A stretch of DNA of 64,000 bases from Chryseobacterium gleum (GCA_945897565.1 CAMDFN010000007.1:34957-98956); one strand, 5' to 3'. Shown: positions 47,235 through 56,931, counted from the first letter of the stretch. A program made the numbers and translations. Notes: a model not told the origin generated them from the letters alone.

Positions 47235-47819
47235 TTAATTATTCTTACCGACCACAAAGAACAAAAGACCGACGAGCATCAATAAAATTCCAACAAGAAT
47301 ACTCGCAAATATGAGTATGAGAATGCCGATGATAATGAATACCCAACCAATTCCTGTTAAGGCGCCGTTGCCTTCGTCGTCAGCACCAATAGAGGCTTTG
47401 TGTTCTAGTGTTGCACCTTTTGAATATTGGGCTGCTTTCTTCATGTTGTAAGTCGGAGCCTTCTCAGCATGTGCGCTAACTATTTTACTTTGTTTTTCTA
47501 CGGCAACTTCACCCGTTTTGGATGTTGAATTCAAGTAATCCTCAGCTTGTAGGCCTTCATAATCTGTATTAGCAGTTGAATTGGTAATTTGTACTGTAGC
47601 TAGATTTTGATCAGCATCCGTATTTGTGCGGATAGCTAAATTAGTCGCTACATTGCCATTTTCGACCACCCTATCAGCAAGCGCCTCTTTTTCATTTGAC
47701 TTTTGAAATTTATCGCCTTTCCACTCAACTGTAAAACCTGGGCGGTAAACTCTTTTCTGAATGGTACAAGAACCTAGAAATAAAAGAAAGCCTAATAAGA
47801 TAATGGTAATATTTTTCAT
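47235..47819 (-). CDS. Lipoprotein with C-terminal TM segments, unknown function
   Basis: MKNITIILLGFLLFLGSCTIQKRVYRPGFTVEWKG lipobox; C-terminal hydrophobic WVFIIIGILILIFASILVGILLMLVGLLFFV. Confidence 0.75.
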   Translation of the reverse strand: MKNITIILLGFLLFLGSCTIQKRVYRPGFTVEWKGDKFQKSNEKEALADRVVENGNVATNLAIRTNTDADQNLATVQITNSTANTDYEGLQAEDYLNSTSKTGEVAVEKQSKIVSAHAEKAPTYNMKKAAQYSKGATLEHKASIGADDEGNGALTGIGWVFIIIGILILIFASILVGILLMLVGLLFFVVGKNN

Positions 47820-47910
47820 GTGTCGATTGATTGAAGTGGTTGATAATGTTTTTGTTTAAAAATAACGATTAATTCCAATCAACCACTTTTTTCTCAAAAA
47901 CACATAAAAC

Positions 47911-47938
47911 AAAAAAGGAACCGTGAGGTTCCTTTTTT
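47911..47938. terminator. Intrinsic terminator downstream of priA
   Basis: AAAAAAGGAACC-GTGA-GGTTCCTTTTTT. Confidence 0.9.
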
Positions 47939-47941
47939 GTT

Positions 47942-50425
47942 TTACATCGGATCTACATCAATGCTAATTTGAATGCCTTTGAAGCGGACGTTTTGGTAGA
48001 AGGTGTCGAGGTCTTGTAAGATTTTTGCCTTGACTTTTTTGTCGGGTGCGCCGCGTTCTATTTTGAGCTTGATTTCTTTGAGGAATTTGTTTTGAATGCG
48101 CTTGATGATCGGAAATTCAGGCCCTAAGACGCGTTCTTTAAAAACCTCGCGCAGTTGGTCTGCTAGAAATTGAGCGCCTTCTTGCACTACTTCTTCTTTT
48201 TCGTGTTTGAGGGTCAGTTGTATGATTTTATAATAGGGGGGATAGAAAAAGCGCTCGCGTTCTTCTATCTCCACTTCATAAAAGCCAATGAAGTCATGGG
48301 CCATAACGCGTTCAAGTACCCAGTGTTCAACTTGGGCGCTTTGAATGACAACCTTTCCTTGTTTTTCTTTGCGACCAGCTCTTCCGGCAACCTGAGACAT
48401 CAGTTGAAAGGCACGCTCGTAAGCTCTGAAATCTGGCCGATTCAAAAGCATGTCTGCGTCGAGGATTCCGACCAAAGAAACGTGGTCAAAATCTAGGCCT
48501 TTGGTGACCATTTGGGTGCCGATCAAGACATCGATGCGGCGATTGGCAAAGTTGTCGATGATTTCTTCGTAGGCATTTTTGGCGCGCGTGCTGTCGAGGT
48601 CCATGCGTTTGAAGATGGTGTTGGGGAAGAGGAGCTGGAGTTCATCTTCGATTTTTTCGGTTCCAAAACCAATCATGCGCAGGCGGTTGCTGCCGCAATT
48701 GGTGCAAGAACCGATAGGAGCGGTGGTGTAGCTGCAATAGTGGCATTTGAGCAAATTGCTGTGCTTGTGGTAGGTGAGGCTGACATCGCAGTGCTCGCAG
48801 CGAGGAGTCCAGGCGCAAACTTCGCAAGACCAAATGGGGGTGTAGCCTCGTCTATTTTGGAACAGGATAATTTGCTCTTTTTTCGCCAAAGCCTGTTTCA
48901 TTTCATCGAGCAACAAACTAGAAAAATGCGATTGCATATTTTTGAGTCGCTTTTCTCTTTTGAGATCGGCGCAAATCATGAGTGGCAATTGAAGGCCTTT
49001 GTAACGATCGGCAAGTTGGACTAAATGGTACTTGCCTTGCTTGGCATTTGAATAAGATTCGATAGATGGCGTGGCCGAACCCAACAGCACTTTTGCGTTG
49101 TGTAATTTAGCCAATACGATGGCCGCATCTCGGGCATTGTAGCGCGGAGAGGGGTCGTATTGCTTGAAAGACGCTTCGTGTTCTTCGTCTACAATCACCA
49201 AACCGAGGTCGGCAAATGGCAAGAATACAGAACTACGCGCCCCAACAATAATTCGGAATTTATGTGGGTCATTGGCCAATACATGATTCCAGATTTCGAT
49301 GCGTTCATTTTGATTGAAACGGCTGTGGTAAACGCCCACTAAATCGCCGAAGTAATGTTGCAAACGGCCAATGAGTTGGGTAGTGAGCGCAATTTCTGGA
49401 ATCAGAAATAATACTTGTTTGCCTAAATCTAGGTATTGTTGGATCAGTTGGACGTAAATTTCGGTTTTGCCCGATCCGGTTACACCGTAAAACAGACATA
49501 CATCTTTTTGGGAGAAGCCTGTTTCTATTTCTTGAAGGGCTGTTTGTTGTACTTCAGTAAGTGGCTTGAAGGCGCCTTTTCCCTCGCCTATACTTGCGTG
49601 TCGGTCTACTTGTAAACGTTCAATTTGAAAGATGCCCTGCTTTTCGAGCGTGGCGAGTGCCGATGCGCTGATGTCGTGCTTGAGTAAAAGTGTTTTGGAT
49701 ACTGGTGCAGCTAAACTGCCTGCTTCTGTAGCCAATTGGATGAAACGTAATAGTGCTTGGACTTGTTTTTCAGCCCGTGGTTTGCGTTCAATTGTATTCA
49801 AAAACGCGGTGAGTTGTGCTTCTTGTTGAAAAGCTGAATGTAAAAAGATAAAGAGCTGCGTTTTTGGGGTATAGCGCTCCTGCACTTCTTCGGCACTTGC
49901 AATGAGCTTGAGCTCGAGGAGTTTCTTGAGGTAAGGCTGAATGGTTTTGATGCCCAACCTTTCGGTGAGTTCTTTACTGCTCATTTGGCTTTGCACCATG
50001 AGGAGTTCTAAGATCTCTTCTGCGCGCGCACTGAGCTCTGGTCTTTGCAGAGGAGCGTCTGGATGCAGGCAAAATTTGGCTTCGCTCGCTAATTTGAAGT
50101 TGGCAGGAAGCGCCGCATTCATGACGTCGCCGATGGGGGCCATATAATAGCTACTGATCCAGTCCCAGAATTCGAGTTGTTTGCCGGTGATAATGGGGTG
50201 TTCGTCGAGGAGGGTATCGATGTATTTGGCTTGGTAATTTTGAGGCACGTTCGGATGAACGTTGGTTACTAAACCGGTCAGGAGTTTGTTTTTACCGAAG
50301 GGAACCAATACGCGCAATCCGCTTCTAATTTGCGCATTGAATTCAAACGGAACGCGATAAGTGAAAACCTGCCGCATCGGGACTGGCAGCAAGACATCGG
50401 CAAAGAGTGTCTGGCGGTCGGTCAT
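47942..50425 (-). CDS. priA: Primosomal protein N' (PriA helicase)
   Basis: LFYGVTGSGKTEIYVQLI, VDEEHE, LGSATPS, zinc-binding CEVCAWTPRCEHCD..CHYC..C..C. Confidence 0.96.
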   Translation of the reverse strand: MTDRQTLFADVLLPVPMRQVFTYRVPFEFNAQIRSGLRVLVPFGKNKLLTGLVTNVHPNVPQNYQAKYIDTLLDEHPIITGKQLEFWDWISSYYMAPIGDVMNAALPANFKLASEAKFCLHPDAPLQRPELSARAEEILELLMVQSQMSSKELTERLGIKTIQPYLKKLLELKLIASAEEVQERYTPKTQLFIFLHSAFQQEAQLTAFLNTIERKPRAEKQVQALLRFIQLATEAGSLAAPVSKTLLLKHDISASALATLEKQGIFQIERLQVDRHASIGEGKGAFKPLTEVQQTALQEIETGFSQKDVCLFYGVTGSGKTEIYVQLIQQYLDLGKQVLFLIPEIALTTQLIGRLQHYFGDLVGVYHSRFNQNERIEIWNHVLANDPHKFRIIVGARSSVFLPFADLGLVIVDEEHEASFKQYDPSPRYNARDAAIVLAKLHNAKVLLGSATPSIESYSNAKQGKYHLVQLADRYKGLQLPLMICADLKREKRLKNMQSHFSSLLLDEMKQALAKKEQIILFQNRRGYTPIWSCEVCAWTPRCEHCDVSLTYHKHSNLLKCHYCSYTTAPIGSCTNCGSNRLRMIGFGTEKIEDELQLLFPNTIFKRMDLDSTRAKNAYEEIIDNFANRRIDVLIGTQMVTKGLDFDHVSLVGILDADMLLNRPDFRAYERAFQLMSQVAGRAGRKEKQGKVVIQSAQVEHWVLERVMAHDFIGFYEVEIEERERFFYPPYYKIIQLTLKHEKEEVVQEGAQFLADQLREVFKERVLGPEFPIIKRIQNKFLKEIKLKIERGAPDKKVKAKILQDLDTFYQNVRFKGIQISIDVDPM

Positions 50426-51568
50426 TTAGTTACAAGCAAAAGACTCCTCTTGCCCCACGACGTTATCGCCGGGATGGTTGGAGCAAAAGAGCAAGAATCC
50501 GGTAATTGGGCCGTTGCAAAGCTCGCGGGTCGATTTTTTATCGATGGCTCTGATGTAAGCTTGCTGAGGTGAAGTGTAGAAAGGTTTGTAGTATGTGACG
50601 GTCTGGCGGGAGGAGAAAATACCCACTACGCGCTTGCCGTTGGTGACACTTAAATTGGTGTAGGTTGGTTTGCTTTGTGCCAAACTAGAGCTCGGTGAAT
50701 TGACACTCATGTAGTTGTAAAGTTCTTCGGCACCACCAGTGAGGATCACGCGAATGGCTTTGAAAGTGCGCTTGTCTATCGCTGGGTTATTGCTCACATT
50801 GGTTTTGATGAGGTCGTAGAACGTACGGCCCACAGCAGAATAAGTGCGAGTACTGTAGGGTTCTGCTGCTGCCTCGCCGAGCTTCCAACGGAATGATTTT
50901 TCAGCTACAGAAGTACCTTGGAATTCATTGAAAAGCACATCGAGGTGCGCACTTGTGATGTATGAATTACCGGTATTGGAGATAGCGATTCCGGTAGAGA
51001 TGTATTCTCCTGGATCGTCGGCAAATTTGAAGCTAAAGTTTTGAGATGCCGAAGGAGAGGTCATGCCACGCACAAGTTCTGTTTGCCCACTGACTTCAAA
51101 CTCACCGCCGTTAATGATGGCTTTGAATTGATACGTAGCAGTAGGTTTGAGCGAGCTCAGCATAGGGTTGCTTGCTGTTTGAATTGCCTCTAGCGGGCCC
51201 GTTGGGAGGGTCTTGAAATAGTAAGCTTTTTGTTCTGGGCCGTAAAATAGGCCGTTGGTGTCTTTGTCTTGGATGGTGGTGTCTTGGAGCGCCCATGTGC
51301 GGGTTACCTGACCATTTACCACTTCAGATACGGTTGCTTCTACTTGCTCAAAGTAACTGGAGTCTGGGATTTGAGCGATATCGAGGGCAGAACCTGGGCC
51401 AATAAAAGCACGGGTAATTTTGATCATGTGGATGGAGTCTGCTTGATCAAGTAGTCCGTATACCACTGCTGTTTCGACGAAGTCGCCATCTAGGATGATG
51501 TTTTCTTCACAGGAGTTCAATGTCAAAGCACCTGCAACAAAAATGGAGAGAAATTTTAATAAGCGCAT
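50426..51568 (-). CDS. DUF4249-family lipoprotein
   Basis: LNSCEENIILDGDFVETAVVYGLLDQADSIHMIKITRAFIG; late KRVVGIFSSRQTVTYYKPF. Confidence 0.8.
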   Translation of the reverse strand: MRLLKFLSIFVAGALTLNSCEENIILDGDFVETAVVYGLLDQADSIHMIKITRAFIGPGSALDIAQIPDSSYFEQVEATVSEVVNGQVTRTWALQDTTIQDKDTNGLFYGPEQKAYYFKTLPTGPLEAIQTASNPMLSSLKPTATYQFKAIINGGEFEVSGQTELVRGMTSPSASQNFSFKFADDPGEYISTGIAISNTGNSYITSAHLDVLFNEFQGTSVAEKSFRWKLGEAAAEPYSTRTYSAVGRTFYDLIKTNVSNNPAIDKRTFKAIRVILTGGAEELYNYMSVNSPSSSLAQSKPTYTNLSVTNGKRVVGIFSSRQTVTYYKPFYTSPQQAYIRAIDKKSTRELCNGPITGFLLFCSNHPGDNVVGQEESFACN

Positions 51569-51583
51569 GGTCTAAGGTACGAA

Positions 51584-52519
51584 TTATTGTGGGGTTTGGG
51601 TAGGCATTGGCATGGCCGTGTTTGGAGCAGCAGCTTTTTCTATTGCCATGAGTTCCATTTCAAAAATGAGTGGGGAATAAGGTTTGATGTTGGCACCTTG
51701 TGGTGGGTTGCCTGCGTAGCCAAGTTCTTGAGGCACAAACAAACGGATTTTACTGCCAACGCTCATGAGTTGGACGCCTTCTGTCCAGCCGGGAATCACT
51801 TCGTTGAGGCCAAAGCTAATGCCTTCTCCGGCAGGTGATTGGTCAAAAATACTGCCGTCGGGGTTCATGCCGATATAACTCATTTTGACGCGGGCGTCGC
51901 GGCCAGGCTTGGGGCCTTTACCTTCCTTGAGCACCATGTATTGAAGGCCACTCGCTGTAGTTTTGATGCCTGGTTTGTTCTTGTTGGCACTCATAAATGC
52001 TTCGCCATCAGCTTTGTAAGCTGCAGTAATTTTTTGATATTTTTGGTTCATGAGGGCTTCAAAACCAGCCATGATTTTTTTGCGGTCTTGACCTTTCAGG
52101 GCTTCGGTGTCTTTCTTGTTGAGGCCATCGGCAAAGCCTTTCTTGACAAAATCGCTGTTAATGAGTGCCTTGGCGTCGAGTTCTTCAAAGTAATGATCAA
52201 AGCGCTCGCGGTTGATTTTACCAACAGCAAAAGAACCCTGTTCTTTGTATTTTTCATTGAAGCTTTGTCCGTCTTGCCCAAGTAAAAGCTCGAGTTCTTT
52301 GTAGCATTTTTTGAGTTCGGTTTCTTTGACCGGATTTTCAAAACCTTCTATCATTTTTTCTTTGTCCATTTTGGTAAATGGAGCTTGTGTTATAAAAGGC
52401 TTGGCAATTTCTACACCTAAAAGGTAGGAGTAGCGCTCTTTGTCGGTTTTGAAAGTAACGACGTCTTCGCCACAAGCAAATAGGGTAAAGATTAGAGCAA
52501 GAAGGGGTAAGAATTTCAT
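51584..52519 (-). CDS. FKBP-type peptidyl-prolyl isomerase, lipoprotein
   Basis: FACGEDVVTFKTDKERYSYLLGVEIAK (FKBP_N), GSIFDQSPAGEGISFGLNEVIPGWTEGVQLM. Confidence 0.92.
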   Translation of the reverse strand: MKFLPLLALIFTLFACGEDVVTFKTDKERYSYLLGVEIAKPFITQAPFTKMDKEKMIEGFENPVKETELKKCYKELELLLGQDGQSFNEKYKEQGSFAVGKINRERFDHYFEELDAKALINSDFVKKGFADGLNKKDTEALKGQDRKKIMAGFEALMNQKYQKITAAYKADGEAFMSANKNKPGIKTTASGLQYMVLKEGKGPKPGRDARVKMSYIGMNPDGSIFDQSPAGEGISFGLNEVIPGWTEGVQLMSVGSKIRLFVPQELGYAGNPPQGANIKPYSPLIFEMELMAIEKAAAPNTAMPMPTQTPQ

Positions 52520-52531
52520 AGCGAAGAAGGA

Positions 52532-53131
52532 TTAGGCGATTGATAAAAGTTCGACATCAAAAATGAGTGCCGCATATGGTTGAATAGCGCCACCTGGATG
52601 CGGATTGGCGCCGTAAGCTAACTCTTGAGGAATAGTGAGGCGGTATTTTGAGCCTGCAGCCATGAGTTGCAAAGCTTCGGTCCAGCCGCGGATCACTTGA
52701 TTGACACCAAAGGTTGCGGGTGCGCCGCGCTCTACTGAGCTATCGAAAACGGTGCCGTCGGTGAGCGTGCCGTGGTAGTGAACGGTGACTTGGCTAGTTG
52801 GGCTAGGCTTGGGCCCGTCGCCTTCTTGCAGTACTTCATACTGCAAACCACTTGCCGTGGTCTTGACCTCCGGCCGCTGCGCGTTGTCGGCCAAGAAGGC
52901 TTCTCCGGCCAATTTATTGACTTCGTATTTTTGTGTTTTTTGAGCGTCTAGATAGCGCTGAATATGTTGGTTGGCTTCTTCTGCTGTAATGAGTGGAGTT
53001 TCGCCGTTGAAAATAGTGCGCATACCCGCCAACACCTGATCTAGGTCAAGGGTGGAGAGTTCTTGTTGTGCTAAGCTTTCGGCGATACTCATGCCGACGC
53101 CATATGATGCTTTTAATTTATCTGCTTCCAT
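52532..53131 (-). CDS. FKBP-type peptidyl-prolyl isomerase
   Basis: VTVHYHGTLTDGTVFDSSVERGAPATFGVNQVIRGWTEALQLM. Confidence 0.93.
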   Translation of the reverse strand: MEADKLKASYGVGMSIAESLAQQELSTLDLDQVLAGMRTIFNGETPLITAEEANQHIQRYLDAQKTQKYEVNKLAGEAFLADNAQRPEVKTTASGLQYEVLQEGDGPKPSPTSQVTVHYHGTLTDGTVFDSSVERGAPATFGVNQVIRGWTEALQLMAAGSKYRLTIPQELAYGANPHPGGAIQPYAALIFDVELLSIA

Positions 53132-53234
53132 AAAATGCTAAAAACGCGAATTTACCTAAAAAAGACCTGTTATGCTCGTTGTTTGGCAAATAAAATCATG
53201 AAACATTTGCGGTGCTTTTGCGTACAAACGCCCG

Positions 53235-53705
53235 ATGACAAAGCAACTTTCCTTTTCCTACCGTTTGATTTCTTCTAAACAAGCCTTAGCTGGCCCTGAC
53301 CAAGCATTATTGGCGGCGGCAAATAAAGCACTTTCAAGAGCCTATGCGCCTTATTCTAAGTTTCAGGTCGGCGCGAGTTTACTATTGGAAAGCGGTCTTA
53401 TTATCGAGGGCAATAACCAAGAAAATATTGCTTATCCATCTGGACTGTGTGCAGAGCGCGTCGCACTTTTTTATGCTGGGGCCAACTATCCAGAAGATCC
53501 CATTGTTAAAATTTGTGTTGTTGCACAAGGCGATTTGATGCCCAGCGGTAAGCTGCTGTCTCCTTGTGGTTCTTGCCGACAGGTCATGTTGGAGAGTGAG
53601 GCACGTCAGCAAAGTCCGATTGAGGTGCTCTTAGTGCAAGGTTCAGGTGAAATCATCGTCTTAGATACGGTTCAAAACTTATTGCCATTTGGCTTCTCGA
53701 AGTAG
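53235..53705 (+). CDS. cdd: Cytidine deaminase
   Basis: AYAPYSKFQVGASLLLESG, CAERVALFYA, SPCGSCRQVM. Confidence 0.93.
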   Translation: MTKQLSFSYRLISSKQALAGPDQALLAAANKALSRAYAPYSKFQVGASLLLESGLIIEGNNQENIAYPSGLCAERVALFYAGANYPEDPIVKICVVAQGDLMPSGKLLSPCGSCRQVMLESEARQQSPIEVLLVQGSGEIIVLDTVQNLLPFGFSK

Positions 53706-53726
53706 TGTAAATTCCAACGAGCGTAT

Positions 53727-53734
53727 TATCTTTG
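53727..53734 (+). promoter_or_regulatory. Candidate -7 box TATCTTTG upstream of the DUF4494 gene
   Basis: TAnnTTTG, 20 nt before the ATG. Confidence 0.45.
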
Positions 53735-53753
53735 TAGTCCAAATTTATTGCGC

Positions 53754-54356
53754 ATGAATAGCTGGTTTACCGTCAAAGTCAAATACACCAAACAACTCGA
53801 AAACGGCACTTTCAAAAGGGTTTCTGAACCTTATTTGCTAGCCGCCATGACCTTCACAGATGCCGAAGCGCGCATCTACGAAGAGCTCGGCTCCAGTATC
53901 CGCGGAGAATTCCAAGTAACCGGCATTGCCCGCACTGACCTCCACGACATCTTCCAATACGACGACGCCGAACAATGGTTCAAGTGTAAAGTCACCTATG
54001 ACCGCATAGACGAAGACGGCGAAAAGGCCAAAACCATTTCCCAAAACTTTTTAGTGAGTGCGGCCAATGTCAAAGAATCATATGACCGCATCGAAGAAAG
54101 CCTAGCTACCCTCATGATTGACTTCAATGTGGTTTCTATCACTTCATCGCCAATTGTAGAAATTTTCCCTTACCGCGAAGAAGACGTCCAATCTCCAGCG
54201 CAAAAAGCGCCCAAATTTGAAGAAGAAACCACCCACACGCCTATCCGCCAAGTGTTTTCTGCTTCGGGTTCCGATTCAGACGACGACCTCACCGACGACG
54301 ACGTCTTCCTGACCGACTCAGATTCCGAACTCACCGACGAAACCGCAGAGGCCTAA
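53754..54356 (+). CDS. DUF4494 family protein with acidic C-terminal tail
   Basis: MNSWFTVKVKYTKQLENGTFKRVSEPYLLAAMTFTDAEARI; tail GSDSDDDLTDDDVFLTDSDSELTDETAEA. Confidence 0.82.
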   Translation: MNSWFTVKVKYTKQLENGTFKRVSEPYLLAAMTFTDAEARIYEELGSSIRGEFQVTGIARTDLHDIFQYDDAEQWFKCKVTYDRIDEDGEKAKTISQNFLVSAANVKESYDRIEESLATLMIDFNVVSITSSPIVEIFPYREEDVQSPAQKAPKFEEETTHTPIRQVFSASGSDSDDDLTDDDVFLTDSDSELTDETAEA

Positions 54357-54358
54357 GC

Positions 54359-55003
54359 ATGAGTGAGTGGCTCAAAGCATACCGTCAAAACCACACCGAT
54401 TTCGACCAACCATCGGCTATTGGCAGCCTGCCTACTGATCCATTTGCAGCTTTTTCACTATGGTTCGATGCCGCTGTCAATGCCCAAGAGCGCGAGGCCA
54501 ACGCATTTGTACTAAGCACTTGCAACACCCAGTTACAAGCCTCTGCGCGCATCCTCTACCTCAAAGAATTACTCGACCATCAATTTATTTTTTACACCAA
54601 CTACAGCAGCCATAAGGGGCAAGAATTAGAGGTCAATCCTCATGCTTCCTTGCTGTTCTTTTGGCCTCAACTCATGCGTCAGGTCCGCATAGAAGGTCGT
54701 GTACAACAAATTGACCCAGCCATTTCAGACGCTTATTTTGCCTCCCGTCCGCGCGAGAGCCAACTCGGTGCTTGGGCTTCTCAGCAATCCGAGACCTTAA
54801 GCGATCGGTCTGCGCTTATTGCGCGTTTTGAAGCTTTTGATCTTCAATTTCCCGCTACAGTGCCTCGTCCGCCACATTGGGGCGGTTTTGCACTTCAGCC
54901 ACATTACATGGAGTTTTGGCAAGGCCAACCTTCCCGCTTGCACGAACGACGTGTCTACGCGCTCGGCCAAAATGAATGGAAATCCAAACTCCTCAACCCC
55001 TAA
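54359..55003 (+). CDS. pdxH: Pyridoxamine 5'-phosphate oxidase
   Basis: FIFYTNYSSHKGQELEVNPHASLLFFWPQLMRQVRIEG, SRPRESQLGAWASQQS, C-terminal RLHERRVY. Confidence 0.95.
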   Translation: MSEWLKAYRQNHTDFDQPSAIGSLPTDPFAAFSLWFDAAVNAQEREANAFVLSTCNTQLQASARILYLKELLDHQFIFYTNYSSHKGQELEVNPHASLLFFWPQLMRQVRIEGRVQQIDPAISDAYFASRPRESQLGAWASQQSETLSDRSALIARFEAFDLQFPATVPRPPHWGGFALQPHYMEFWQGQPSRLHERRVYALGQNEWKSKLLNP

Positions 55004-56245
55004 ATGAAGGCTTATCAACCCATTTGTGAAGTATTGTCTAACGGTACGCGCTTGGTTTACCTAAAAGTACCTAGTCAAGTAGCTCATTTGGGCTTTTTCT
55101 TTGCCGCGGGCTCACGCCATGAAGCCCCAAATCAAATTGGTTTGGCTCATTTTCTGGAGCACTGTCTTTTCAAAGGAACACACAAGCGCAAGGCTTTGCA
55201 TATTCTGTCGCGTATAGATTCCGTTGGCGGAGAACTCAACGCCTACACAGCCAAGGAAGAAATGTGCTTGTATGCCTCTTTTTCTAAAGAACATACCCAA
55301 CGGGCCATCGATTTATTGGCAGATATCTCCATACATTCTACTTTTCCACAAAAAGAAATCGAGAAAGAAAAAGAAGTCATTTTAGATGAAATCAACTCTT
55401 ACTTAGATTCTCCGAGCGATAAAATTTTCGATGACTACGACGCTAAACTTTTCGAAGGTCATCCCTTGGGGCAAAACATCCTCGGCACTAAAGAAAGTGT
55501 GTCGGGTTTTACCCAACAAGATCTACAAGACTACGTTCGGCAATATTTCACCGCCGACAACTTGGTGGTGTCCTTTGTTGGCAATATGCCTTTGTCAAGA
55601 CTCAAGTCTTCATTAGAGACCGCACTCGCAGATATGCCTAAAACGGCCGTGAGCCTAGCTCCTCAGCCATTCAACAGCACCGCACCTTTCAACGAAATTG
55701 TCAACGAAGCCAACTATCAAGCCCATGCTGTATTAGGTGGTTTTGCACCTAGCTACCACCAAGATGAGCGCATTGCGATGTCTTTGCTGATCAATATTTT
55801 GGGTGGTCCTGCGCTCAATTCTCGCCTTAATTTATCGGTCAGAGAGCGCTATGGCTATGCGTATTCCATAGAAGCCAATTACCATACCTTTGCCGATACC
55901 GGCTATTGGCAAATTTATTTTGGTTCGGAGTCTAAGAACATCAACAAAACATTGACCTTAATAGACAAAGAACTCGAAAAATTGAGAGAAAAAACGCTCT
56001 CTGTAAGCCAGCTGATGCAAGCCAAAAGACAATTCAAAGGTCACCTTGCTTTAGGGATGGATGTCAATTCAGGGCTTATGCAAGGGCTCGGCAAGAGCAT
56101 GTTGGCTTTTGGACAAATCGATACCATTGCCGAAATGCACCAGGCCATCGATAAAATTTCAGCTGAAGAAATTCAAGCTTTGGCACAGCAGTACCTCAGA
56201 AAAGAACAGATGTCTTCTCTGATTTTTGATGTTGAAAAATCTTGA
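55004..56245 (+). CDS. M16 family zinc metallopeptidase
   Basis: LAHFLEHCLFKGTHKR (HxxEH), GGELNAYTAKEEMCLYA. Confidence 0.94.
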   Translation: MKAYQPICEVLSNGTRLVYLKVPSQVAHLGFFFAAGSRHEAPNQIGLAHFLEHCLFKGTHKRKALHILSRIDSVGGELNAYTAKEEMCLYASFSKEHTQRAIDLLADISIHSTFPQKEIEKEKEVILDEINSYLDSPSDKIFDDYDAKLFEGHPLGQNILGTKESVSGFTQQDLQDYVRQYFTADNLVVSFVGNMPLSRLKSSLETALADMPKTAVSLAPQPFNSTAPFNEIVNEANYQAHAVLGGFAPSYHQDERIAMSLLINILGGPALNSRLNLSVRERYGYAYSIEANYHTFADTGYWQIYFGSESKNINKTLTLIDKELEKLREKTLSVSQLMQAKRQFKGHLALGMDVNSGLMQGLGKSMLAFGQIDTIAEMHQAIDKISAEEIQALAQQYLRKEQMSSLIFDVEKS

Positions 56246-56271
56246 TAAAGAAGCTTTGCAGATTGTGAGGC

Positions 56272-56931
56272 TTAACGTCCGCCAAAAATTTTGCTACCCA
56301 CCCTCACCATTGTGCTTCCATTTTGTATGGCCAATTGGTAGTCGCCACTCATGCCCATCGAAATTTCTTTAAAGCAGGACTTTTCAGCGAAATATTTGTT
56401 GTTGAGTGCTTCAAAAATTTGCTTTAATGTTCGGAACTCGGTAGCTACTTGCTTTTGATCGGCGGTATTGCTCGCCATGCCCATGACTCCGCAAATTTGA
56501 ATGCATTGGAGTTGTTTGAACTCCACCGAATCTAAAATTTCGTTTGCTTCTTGTAGGTCAAGACCAAATTTCGTTTCTTCTTGAGCAATAAAAAATTGAA
56601 GCAGTACATCTTGCACCCGCCCCGCTTTGCGGGCTTGTTTGTTGATTTCTTGGAGCAACTTGAGGCTATCCACACCATGTATGAGGTGAACAAAGCTGGC
56701 CATGTATTTGACTTTGTTGGTCTGTAAATGCCCAATGAGATGCCAATGGATATCGGTTGGAAGTTGCTGTGCTTTTTCGACCATTTCCTGTACTTTATTT
56801 TCTCCAAAATGTCGTTGACCTGCGTCGTAGGCCGCCTGAAGATCAGCAAGGGGTTTGGTTTTAGAAACGGCGATGAGCGTAACGGGTTCAGGAATTTCTG
56901 CCCGAACTAATTGAAGTTGTTTTGAGATCAT
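56272..56931 (-). CDS. YggS-family pyridoxal-phosphate homeostasis protein
   Basis: LIAVSKTKPLADLQAAYDAGQRHFGENKVQEMVEK, SMGMSGDYQLAIQNGSTMVRVGSKIFG. Confidence 0.94.
   Translation of the reverse strand: MISKQLQLVRAEIPEPVTLIAVSKTKPLADLQAAYDAGQRHFGENKVQEMVEKAQQLPTDIHWHLIGHLQTNKVKYMASFVHLIHGVDSLKLLQEINKQARKAGRVQDVLLQFFIAQEETKFGLDLQEANEILDSVEFKQLQCIQICGVMGMASNTADQKQVATEFRTLKQIFEALNNKYFAEKSCFKEISMGMSGDYQLAIQNGSTMVRVGSKIFGGR

Noticed and set aside
48170-49024. Plus-strand ORFs of 108 and 170 aa opposite priA
   Set aside because: Antisense to well-supported priA, low-complexity Ala/Val-rich translation
51839-52285. 148-aa plus-strand ORF opposite the FKBP lipoprotein gene
   Set aside because: Antisense shadow of a supported gene
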